Of a stretch of DNA of 5,695 nucleotides, positions 1-4,931 are shown piece by piece. The notes beneath the pieces were generated by a model. That model was given only the letters and a program-made list of their open reading frames with translations. It did not search any database and had not been told where the DNA came from. Each line of letters opens with the position of its first letter. Position 1 is the first letter of the stretch. The position numbers and the translations under genes are program-made. This stretch comes from Dehalococcoidia bacterium (GTDB lineage Bacteria > Chloroflexota > Dehalococcoidia > Dehalococcoidales > CSSed11-197), in NCBI GenBank assembly GCA_003563865.1, contig PWTP01000098.1, positions 1-5,695 of the forward strand. The letters are read 5' to 3'.

Positions 1-8
1 ATAATAAT

Positions 9-97
9 TGGTAGAAATCCTCGGAATCGAACCGAGACGGGCGTTATGCCCACAAGATTCTAAATCTTGCGCGTATGCCTTATTCCGCCAGATTTCC
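9..97 (-). tRNA. tRNA-Leu, anticodon UAG
   Basis: Read on the - strand this folds as a class II tRNA. A 7-bp acceptor stem (GGAAATC with GATTTCT, first pair G-U) is followed by a D arm with a GCG/CGC stem and GG in its loop. The anticodon stem CAAGA/TCTTG encloses loop TTTAGAA. A long variable arm has stem GGGC/GCCC, and the T arm is CTCGG-TTCGATT-CCGAG. The anticodon UAG (bases 60-62) reads CUA and probably other CUN leucine codons; the long variable arm supports Leu. Discriminator A and an encoded CCA (bases 9-11) are present. It lies 49 bases downstream of tRNA-Pro on the same strand, so the two may be co-transcribed. No poly-T terminator is visible in the 8 bases left before the window edge. 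Confidence 0.96.
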
Positions 98-104
98 AGT
101 ATCT

Positions 105-122
105 GATAGGTAATATCCTATC
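105..122. repeat. Short inverted repeat between the two tRNA genes
   Basis: GATAGG and CCTATC are perfect reverse complements separated by 6 bases, inside the AT-rich 49-base spacer between tRNA-Pro and tRNA-Leu. As RNA it would form a 6-bp hairpin. No run of T follows on either strand, so it is not a normal terminator. A role as a processing hairpin in a tRNA precursor is possible but unproven. Confidence 0.4.
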
Positions 123-146
123 TTAAGTCTATATATAGCAAGAAGA

Positions 147-223
147 TGGTCCGGGCGGCAGAATTCGAATCTGCGATTTCCGCACCCCAAATGCGGCGAC
201 TTACCAGACTAGCCTATACCCGG
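147..223 (-). tRNA. tRNA-Pro, anticodon UGG
   Basis: On the - strand this is a 77-base class I tRNA. The anticodon stem CCGCA/TGCGG encloses loop TTTGGGG with anticodon UGG (bases 187-189), which reads CCA and other CCN proline codons. The T arm is GCAGA-TTCGAAT-TCTGC, the D stem GGCT/AGTC, discriminator A, and CCA is encoded (147-149). The acceptor stem pairs C1-G72 to U6-G67, but position 7 is A opposite C66, an A-C mismatch at the base of the stem. The first 15 bases of the tRNA coincide with the last four sense codons and the stop of the AIR-synthase-like fragment, which reads into it on the same strand. Identity is secure; the 5' end and the mismatch are the odd points. Confidence 0.94.
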
Positions 224-610
224 ATAAATACCGGTGTGGCCTCCAACTATAGCTATATCCAGCTTTTCACATTCCTGGTGTATCTCAAGCCAGATTTTTT
301 CTAAAACCTCATCTGAAGTCCCGGGTGGAAGCAGCAGGCTGATAGACATGTACCTGGGTTTAACTCCCAAACAGGCCACATCACTGGCACAAATATGTAC
401 AATAGCCCATCCGAAGTGGGGCATAAGAACCGGCAAGCCAAATGTCGGGTCTTCTTTTACTACCATAACACTGCCATCCGGTAACTCGATAGCAGCAGCG
501 TCTACACCATGTTGTGGTCCTATCAGTACCGATGGATCCTTTTTACCCAGTCTTGGGAAAATGATTCTGTCAAAACTGGCCCGGTCGAGCTTTCCAATTT
601 CTGGTAACAT
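209..610 (-). pseudogene. Truncated AIR synthase-related (PurM/HypE-like) protein, N-terminal domain only
   Basis: This 133-codon reading frame matches the N-terminal domain of the PurM/ThiL/HypE superfamily, ATP-binding proteins such as AIR synthase, thiamine-phosphate kinase and hydrogenase maturation factor HypE. Visible landmarks are HGVDAAAIELPDG (34-46, the usual GxGxDxA region with Asp37), ASDVACLGVKPRY (75-87, the family S/N-D-x-A-x-x-G-x-x-P motif) and GGHTG (123-127). Family members are usually about 330-350 residues. Here the frame stops six residues after GGHTG, inside tRNA-Pro, so the whole C-terminal domain is missing and the space beyond holds only tRNAs. The start is placed at the ATG at 610 because GGAGGA (620-615) lies 4 bases upstream; an ATG at 622 overlaps that ribosome binding site. 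A TPP riboswitch lies in its leader, which favours a thiamine-linked ancestor over hydrogenase maturation, but the substrate is unknown. It could be a pseudogene or a surviving single-domain protein. Confidence 0.72.
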
Positions 611-614
611 AATT

Positions 615-620
615 TCCTCC
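615..620 (-). promoter_or_regulatory. Ribosome binding site of the AIR-synthase-like fragment
   Basis: GGAGGA on the - strand lies 4 bases before the ATG at 610-608. It decides the start, since the only other in-frame ATG (622-620) runs into this motif. A partly complementary stretch (AATTCCTTTC, near 664-655) lies in the same leader and could mask it, but the pairing is imperfect. Confidence 0.7.
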
Positions 621-710
621 ATAAATATTTATATTTGAAAATCTACCAGAAAGAGCTGAAAGGAATTTGAAAACCTGAAGCCGGGCGTAATAAAGCCAAT
701 GCTTGCTATC

Positions 711-799
711 GCTTCCCTACGTTCGAATTACCGATATCAGGTTCAAAGGGTTGTTCCGCATCGAAGTGGAACTCTCAGCCTGGCAGCACCCCTGGCAGC
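711..799 (-). promoter_or_regulatory. TPP riboswitch (THI element) aptamer
   Basis: On the - strand the conserved blocks of the thiamine pyrophosphate aptamer occur in the correct order: GGGGTGC, then GGCTGAGAG, a P3 helix GTTCC/GGAAC, ACCCTTTGAACCTGAT, a short P4/P5 region ending TAATTCGAACG, and GTAGGGAAGC. CTGAGA is the pyrimidine-recognition block; GAACCTGAT and CGTAGGGAA form the pyrophosphate-binding half. It lies about 90 bases upstream of the start of the AIR-synthase-like fragment and reads the same way. No hairpin followed by T residues is visible between aptamer and gene, so control may act on translation or may be degraded. GAAGC at the aptamer's 3' edge (715-711) could instead pair with GCTTC at 681-677, a possible switching helix. 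The P1 boundary is approximate. Confidence 0.93.
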
Positions 800-814
800 T
801 ATTAAATTGTTAAG

Positions 815-842
815 AGTATAAGAAAACTGACAATATTATCAG
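815..842 (-). promoter_or_regulatory. Probable promoter for the TPP-riboswitch transcript
   Basis: Read on the - strand, CTGATA (842-837, 4 of 6 to the -35 consensus) is separated by 16 bases from TATACT (820-815, 5 of 6 to the -10 consensus). Initiation would fall near 808, just upstream of the aptamer, which is where a riboswitch transcript should begin. The -35 is weak and the region is AT-rich, so confidence is moderate. Confidence 0.45.
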
Positions 843-844
843 TT
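825..844. promoter_or_regulatory. 20-bp near-perfect palindrome, candidate operator
   Basis: AACTGA (825-830) and TCAGTT (839-844) are exact inverted repeats, and 9 of the 10 pairs over the full 20 bp match (only the seventh pair, C/A, fails). It overlaps the -35 and spacer of the predicted - strand promoter and lies between the riboswitch and the nusA side. Size and symmetry fit a dimeric repressor site. The factor is unknown, and no T run supports a terminator. Confidence 0.4.
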
Positions 845-870
845 GAAACTTCTTTATAATAAAATCATTA

Positions 871-977
871 CAGGTTGTGATGCTTATCTTACCTGTTTTA
901 AGGCCTGCTTGGCAAGCTCCGGTTTTACTGCTCGTTTCATGCCTGAGCAGACCTTTGGGTTATGCTTGGCAACGGAG
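871..977. repeat. Nested inverted repeats and a direct repeat upstream of nusA promoter
   Basis: No protein gene is supported here. Visible elements are CAGGT/ACCTG (871-875 with 891-895), CTCCG/CGGAG (917-921 with 973-977) enclosing a 6-bp stem CTGCTC/GAGCAG (928-933 with 945-950, 11-base loop), and a direct repeat TGCTTGGCAA (906-915 and 963-972). GGT at 921-923 could also pair with ACC at 951-953 to extend the inner stem. The nesting could be a structured RNA on either strand or a cluster of protein-binding sites. I do not recognise it as a known RNA family. Confidence 0.35.
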
Positions 978-984
978 AATGCCC

Positions 985-1014
985 TTGCAATTTTTATGCC
1001 GCTTGTGCTATATT
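985..1014 (+). promoter_or_regulatory. Extended -10 promoter of the nusA operon
   Basis: TTGCAA (985-990) and TATATT (1009-1014) are separated by 18 bases, and the -10 is preceded by TGC at 1006-1008, an extended -10 element. Initiation is expected near 1021, giving a leader of about 88 bases before the nusA ATG. An inverted repeat, CGCTTGT (1000-1006) with ACAAGCG (1021-1027), nested around GCTA/TAGC (1007-1010 with 1014-1017), straddles the -10 and the predicted start site and could be an operator. Confidence 0.65.
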
Positions 1015-1039
1015 AGCAATACAAGCGAATACTTCTTTC

Positions 1040-1068
1040 AAGTGGGACTCCAGAAAGCCCACTTTTTT
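1040..1068 (+). terminator. Intrinsic terminator in the nusA leader, probable attenuator
   Basis: AAGTGGG (1040-1046) pairs with CCCACTT (1058-1064) around an 11-base loop and runs into six T residues (1063-1068). It lies only about 20 bases after the predicted start of transcription and 40 bases before nusA, with no gene between promoter and hairpin. It would therefore stop the operon's own transcript unless overcome. CTTTC (1035-1039) can pair with GAAAG (1053-1057) in a competing helix whose loop holds the terminator's 5' arm. Autogenous control by NusA, which acts on such hairpins, is an attractive inference. Confidence 0.75.
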
Positions 1069-1108
1069 ATTGTCAGAAAGTTTTAGGTTGGAGGGTTGAT
1101 ATTAAAGT

Positions 1109-2506
1109 ATGAAGAGCGACTTCATGCTCGCCATAACTCAACTTTCGGCGGAAAAAAACCTCTCGAAAGAAGTGGTGTTGGGAGCGGTTGAGTCTGCGTT
1201 AGTGTCGGCTTACCGCAAGAATAATTTTGCTCCTACCCAAAATCTGTCGGTAAAGATTAGTCCCTCAACAGGCGAAGTTACAGTGTGGGCTGAAAAGACG
1301 GTTGTGGAGAGTGTTACAGATCCATGCCAGGAAATCAGTTTGCCAGACGCCAGGCGTCTGGACAAAACATCTGAACTCTCAGATCTGTTGATGGTAGAAG
1401 CTACTCCCAGCAATGCAGGCCGCATTGCAGCCCAAACGGCTAAACAGGTTATTTTGCAGAGGCTGCACGATGCGGAACATAGTGCTATCTATGCTGAATA
1501 TGCCGATAAAGTTGATGATATTATTACCGGAACAGTACGACGGGTTGATCCACGCCAGGCTTATATAGATCTTGGCAGGGCAGAGGCGTTACTGGTACTT
1601 CAAGACCAGGTTCCAAGTGAGCGTTACCGGGTTGGCCAACGTTTGAAAGTTTACCTGGTTGAAGTTGCTGAAACCGCCAGAGGCCCTCAACTGGTTGTAT
1701 CGCGGGCTCATGCCGGCCTTTTGAGGCGGCTGTTTGAACTGGAGGTTCCAGAGATTCACAATGGCACCGTAGAAATAAAAGCAGTGTCCCGAGAGGCAGG
1801 TTTCCGTAGTAAAGTAGCGGTAGCTGCCCGCCAGCCGGGCATTGATCCGGTTGGTTGCTGTGTAGGGCTCAGAGGCATTCGCATCCAAAATATTGTCAAC
1901 GAACTAAATGGCGAAAAAATAGATGTTGTAAACTGGAGTGAAGACCCGGCTGTATTTATAACCAATGCCCTGAGTCCGGCCCATGTAGCCGAAGTAAGGC
2001 TTGACTGGCATGAGAAGACGGCTGAGGTGGTAATCCCGGACAGACAGCTTTCACTGGCAATTGGTAAAGAAGGCCAGAATGTCCGTCTGGCGGTTAAACT
2101 TACCGGTTGGCGTGTTGATATCAAGAGCCTTTCTCAGGCTGAGGTCGAAAGAGCTGAACATGAGGCAAAGCGGGCGATAGAAGCGGCTGAAAAGGCTGAA
2201 AAAGCCATTGAAGCCAGGGCTGAACAGCCGGAACTTAAGGAAGCAATCGAAGAACAGCCTGAAGAGGAACCATCTGAGTTTATCCCGGTTGCCATTGAGC
2301 CTGAAATTGTTTCCAAGCCTCAGTCAAGGGCTAAGCCCACATTGCGTTTTGCTGAAGATTTACTGGTTCCGCCGCCGGAAAAACCGGAACCCAAGAAAAA
2401 GAAGAAGAAAAAGGTTTCAAGGCGGGAAACGAGCGAGGACGGTATTCGGTTAAGGCGTCAAAAGCGCGATGTGACTTTTTTGGATGATGAGGATGAGTAT
2501 ATCTAG
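1109..2506 (+). CDS. nusA: Transcription termination/antitermination factor NusA
   Basis: NusA binds RNA polymerase and nascent RNA, affecting pausing, intrinsic termination and antitermination. The 465-residue protein shows the standard order: N-terminal polymerase-binding domain (about 1-125, with an [25 protein letters not shown] helix), S1 domain (about 135-200, [12 protein letters not shown] to VSRA), KH1 with loop GLRG (253-256) and [11 protein letters not shown], and KH2 with [10 protein letters not shown] (319-328) and TGWRVDI (332-338). After about residue 343 comes a non-conserved tail: Ala/Glu-rich helix-like sequence, acidic and proline-rich stretches, seven consecutive lysines (429-435), and an acidic end DDEDEYI. 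The ATG at 1109 is preceded by GGAGGG (1090-1095), 13 bases away, rather long; an in-frame TAA at 1103 excludes a further upstream start. It is the first gene of the operon, and rimP, often found immediately upstream, is not there. Expression is probably set by the leader terminator. Confidence 0.97.
   Translation: MKSDFMLAITQLSAEKNLSKEVVLGAVESALVSAYRKNNFAPTQNLSVKISPSTGEVTVWAEKTVVESVTDPCQEISLPDARRLDKTSELSDLLMVEATPSNAGRIAAQTAKQVILQRLHDAEHSAIYAEYADKVDDIITGTVRRVDPRQAYIDLGRAEALLVLQDQVPSERYRVGQRLKVYLVEVAETARGPQLVVSRAHAGLLRRLFELEVPEIHNGTVEIKAVSREAGFRSKVAVAARQPGIDPVGCCVGLRGIRIQNIVNELNGEKIDVVNWSEDPAVFITNALSPAHVAEVRLDWHEKTAEVVIPDRQLSLAIGKEGQNVRLAVKLTGWRVDIKSLSQAEVERAEHEAKRAIEAAEKAEKAIEARAEQPELKEAIEEQPEEEPSEFIPVAIEPEIVSKPQSRAKPTLRFAEDLLVPPPEKPEPKKKKKKKVSRRETSEDGIRLRRQKRDVTFLDDEDEYI
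1343..1361. repeat. Perfect 19-bp palindrome within nusA
   Basis: CCAGACGCC and GGCGTCTGG are exact reverse complements around a single central A, inside the codons for residues about 79-85 of NusA. As RNA it gives an 8-bp GC-rich stem with a 3-base loop. No T run follows. It may be chance or a structural or regulatory hairpin in the message. Confidence 0.5.
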
Positions 2507-2771
2507 ACACGTACCACAGCGTAGTTGTATCGGCTGTCGAAAAGTAACCGCCAAGGGCGAACTTGTTCGGATAGTTGCAACACCTGAGGGGGTGATGGTG
2601 GATGAAACAGGGCGTAAAAATGGACGTGGTGCTTATATTTGCCGTTCAATGGAATGTTGGGAAGCAGCCTTAAAAAAAGACAGGCTGAGACGTGCCCTGC
2701 GCACAGGGATTTCGGTAGAAGATAAGAACAGAGTCTGCCAGTATGTAGAAAAGTTGAAAGAAGGGATATAA
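2484..2771 (+). CDS. ylxR: YlxR/DUF448 family RNA-binding protein (RnpM-like)
   Basis: This small basic protein (up to 95 residues) belongs to the YlxR family, encoded next to nusA in many bacteria. The Bacillus subtilis member has been described as an RNase P modulator (RnpM). Family landmarks are [13 protein letters not shown] (8-20), LVRIV and the segment around 35-51 ending in NGRGAY (46-51). Cys15/Cys18 (CxxC) and Cys53/Cys58 could form a metal site or disulfides, as in the cysteine-bearing branch of the family. The start overlaps the nusA end: ATG codons at 2484, 2487 and 2493 are all possible (23- to 14-base overlap). None has a well-spaced ribosome binding site, so translation is probably coupled to nusA; 2493 (starting [10 protein letters not shown]) is a reasonable alternative. 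The usual neighbour ylxQ (L7Ae-like) is absent, and infB follows after 3 bases. Confidence 0.9.
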   Translation: MMRMSISRHVPQRSCIGCRKVTAKGELVRIVATPEGVMVDETGRKNGRGAYICRSMECWEAALKKDRLRRALRTGISVEDKNRVCQYVEKLKEGI

Positions 2772-2774
2772 GAA

Positions 2775-4568
2775 TTGGCACTGGCTAAAGATGCAAACAA
2801 CCAAGACGACCAGCAAGACAAGCTACTGGAGCTTCCAAGGGCTCTCAGTGTGCGTCAGCTGGCTGATGCGCTTAACGTAACTCCAATTGACGTTATAAAA
2901 GAACTTATGCGCAGGGGTATAATGGCTAATATCAATCAAGTGATTGATTACGATGTAGCTTCTGCTGTAGCCAGTGAACTTGGCTTTGAAACCCGGCCTC
3001 AGCCCATTTCTTCCCAGGCAGTCAGCGTGATTAGCGAAATCAAGCGGCAGCAAAAAGCTATCGGTGAAGCTGCCAGCCTTAAAACAAGGCCGCCGGTTGT
3101 TACCATTATGGGCCATGTAGATCATGGTAAAACCCGCTTGCTTGATGCAATTCGCAAAGCCAACGTGATGGACAGTGAAGCCGGTGGAATTACTCAGCAC
3201 ATAGGTGCTTACCAGGTCAAAATTAACGACCAGAAGATTACTTTTCTGGATACTCCCGGGCATGAGGCCTTTACTGCGATGCGGGCAAGAGGCGCCAGGG
3301 TTACAGATATAACGGTACTGGTAGTGGCTGCTGATGATGGTGTTATGCCGCAAACACTGGAGGCTATTGACCATGCCCGTGCAGCCGGTGTGCCAATAAT
3401 TGTAGCTGTTAATAAGATCGATAAGGTAGGCGCCAACCCTGATTATGTCAAACAGCAACTGGCAGATTCGGACCTTCTGTGTGAAGAATGGGGTGGTGAT
3501 ACTATCTGTGTTCATACATCAGCCATAGAAGGCAAGGGCGTTCCCGAACTGCTCGAAAACATATTACTGGTTGCTGAAATGGAAGATCTTAAAGCTGATG
3601 TGACTTTGCTTGCCCGGGGAGTTGTTATTGAAGCACGCCTGGACAAAAGCCGGGGGCCGTTGGCCACAGTGTTGGTACATGACGGCTGTTTGAGGCTCGA
3701 TGATAATATTGCAGCCGGTGTTACATGGGGCCGCGTGAGGGCTATGTTTGATAATGCCGGCAGAAGGATGCGTAAAGCCAATCCATCAACACCTGTGGCC
3801 GTTTTAGGGCTGCATGGAATCCCGGAAGTGGGAGATACTGTAGCGGCATTCAACACAGAGCAGGAAGCCCGGTCGTTTGCTCAGCATCGGGCCAGGGAGA
3901 CAGATAAGGATTCACAGACAGTTAGCCTTTCTAACTTATATGATCAGATAAAAGAAGGAGAAGTGCAAGAACTGGGGATTGTTCTTAAAGTTGATGTTCA
4001 GGGCAGTCTGGATCCGATACGCAGTTCGCTTGAGAAATTAAGCACTGAAAAAGTGAGAGTTAATATTATCCGGGCAGGTGCAGGTAATGTAACCGAGAGT
4101 GATGTAATGCTGGCAATGGCCAGTAAAGGCCTGGTTATAGCTTTTAACACCGGCATCTCTGCCGGGGCGCAAAAACTGGCTGATTCTGAAAAAATTGATA
4201 TTCGCCTTTATCGCATTATTTATGAGCTTATCGAAGATGTTGAAAAGGCACTAAAAGGAATGCTGGCTCCCGAGGTGGTTGAAGTAGTTGAAGGGCTTTG
4301 CGAAGTAAGGGCTGTTTTCCCCAGCGGTAAAAGGAATAAAGTGGCCGGTGTTTATGTAACTGAAGGCACTGTTACCCGTGATGCTCAGGCCAGGGTGAAA
4401 AGAGATGAGAAAGTAATTGCCCAAACGGCTGTTATCAGCCTTAAACGTTTTAAAGATGATGTGCGCAGTGTTTCTGCCGGGTATGAATGTGGCATTGATC
4501 TTAAAGACTTTAATGACCTGCAAACCGGCGATGTTATCGAGCTGTTCCGCAAGCAAAAAGTTAAGTAG
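2775..4568 (+). CDS. infB: Translation initiation factor IF-2
   Basis: IF-2 is the GTPase that brings fMet-tRNA to the 30S subunit and promotes subunit joining. The 597-residue protein has an IF2_N module (about 20-70, [22 protein letters not shown]), then the G domain with G1 GHVDHGKT (113-120), G2 [10 protein letters not shown] (137-146), G3 DTPGHE (159-164), G4 NKID (213-216) and G5 TSA (248-250). Domain II, a C1 domain ([13 protein letters not shown] near 410) and the fMet-tRNA-binding C2 domain ([19 protein letters not shown], 556-574, ending GDVIELF) follow. It lacks the long N-terminal extension of enterobacterial IF-2 (about 890 residues), as in other compact forms. The start is TTG at 2775, with AGGG at 2762-2765 about 9 bases upstream; the first in-frame ATG is codon 50, inside IF2_N, so it is not the start. 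Arg121 follows the P-loop Thr where Ser is more usual. Confidence 0.97.
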   Translation: MALAKDANNQDDQQDKLLELPRALSVRQLADALNVTPIDVIKELMRRGIMANINQVIDYDVASAVASELGFETRPQPISSQAVSVISEIKRQQKAIGEAASLKTRPPVVTIMGHVDHGKTRLLDAIRKANVMDSEAGGITQHIGAYQVKINDQKITFLDTPGHEAFTAMRARGARVTDITVLVVAADDGVMPQTLEAIDHARAAGVPIIVAVNKIDKVGANPDYVKQQLADSDLLCEEWGGDTICVHTSAIEGKGVPELLENILLVAEMEDLKADVTLLARGVVIEARLDKSRGPLATVLVHDGCLRLDDNIAAGVTWGRVRAMFDNAGRRMRKANPSTPVAVLGLHGIPEVGDTVAAFNTEQEARSFAQHRARETDKDSQTVSLSNLYDQIKEGEVQELGIVLKVDVQGSLDPIRSSLEKLSTEKVRVNIIRAGAGNVTESDVMLAMASKGLVIAFNTGISAGAQKLADSEKIDIRLYRIIYELIEDVEKALKGMLAPEVVEVVEGLCEVRAVFPSGKRNKVAGVYVTEGTVTRDAQARVKRDEKVIAQTAVISLKRFKDDVRSVSAGYECGIDLKDFNDLQTGDVIELFRKQKVK

Positions 4569-4576
4569 GTGAAATT

Positions 4577-4930
4577 ATGTCACGCCGTATAGAGCGGGTG
4601 AATAGCCTTATCCGCCAGGAAATATCGGACTTGCTTCTGCGTGAAATCAAGGACCCCCGTCTGGACAATTTTGTTTCTATTGTGCGGGTAGATACTGCTC
4701 CTGACTTGAGTTACACCCGTGTTTATGTCAGTTGCATGGGTTCAGATGAAATCAAACATGAAACCCTGCTTGCCTTGCGTTCTGCTGCGGGCTTTTTCAA
4801 AGGTGAATTAATGAAGCGTATTCGTATACGCACCATTCCGGATATAGATTTCAGAGAAGACGATTCAATTGCCAGGGGCGCTGAGGTACTTGAGCTGATT
4901 GAAAAAATTGAAAATGAAGAACTGCCCTGA
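4577..4930 (+). CDS. rbfA: 30S ribosome-binding factor RbfA
   Basis: RbfA is a KH-like assembly factor that binds the immature 30S subunit near 16S rRNA helix 1 and helps 5'-end maturation, notably in the cold. At 117 residues it has the usual length. Typical segments are RRIERVNSLIRQEISDLLL (3-21), the KDPRL signature (25-29), VSIVRVDTAPDLSYTRVYVS (33-52, the first strands of the fold), the helix around LALRSAAGFFKGEL (65-78) and RIRTIPDIDFREDDSIARG (83-101). AGGTG (4567-4571) lies 5 bases before the ATG and overlaps the infB stop codon, giving a clear start. It lies 8 bases after infB and one base before truB, so it is expressed in the same transcript. Confidence 0.96.
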   Translation: MSRRIERVNSLIRQEISDLLLREIKDPRLDNFVSIVRVDTAPDLSYTRVYVSCMGSDEIKHETLLALRSAAGFFKGELMKRIRIRTIPDIDFREDDSIARGAEVLELIEKIENEELP

Positions 4931-4931
4931 G

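Noticed and set aside
234..638. Open reading frame on the + strand (134 codons)
   Set aside because: It is antisense to the AIR-synthase-like fragment, shows no family motifs, and has no ribosome binding site.
855..860. TATAAT as a definite + strand promoter
   Set aside because: No acceptable -35 lies 15-19 bases upstream, and AT-rich DNA produces such hexamers by chance; it is kept only as part of a speculative finding.
877..1086. Open reading frame of 69 codons before nusA, possibly a rimP remnant or leader peptide
   Set aside because: It runs through the nusA promoter and the leader terminator, has no RimP-like motifs, and has no clear ribosome binding site.
2365..2391. Hairpin GGTTCCG/CGGAACC in nusA as a terminator
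   Set aside because: It is followed by an A/G-rich tract, not T, and lies within coding sequence; it is probably a by-product of Pro/Glu codons.
2208..2453. Possible frameshift product over the nusA lysine tract (2394-2414)
   Set aside because: The purine-rich tract resembles slippery DNA, but the runs are only five A and do not make an A-AAA-AAG heptamer. The shifted frame gives an Arg/Lys/Ser-rich sequence without family features.
2823..3515. Long - strand open frame (230 codons) opposite infB
   Set aside because: It lies opposite the conserved IF-2 N-terminal and G domains and shows no recognisable domain; it is a shadow of infB codon use.
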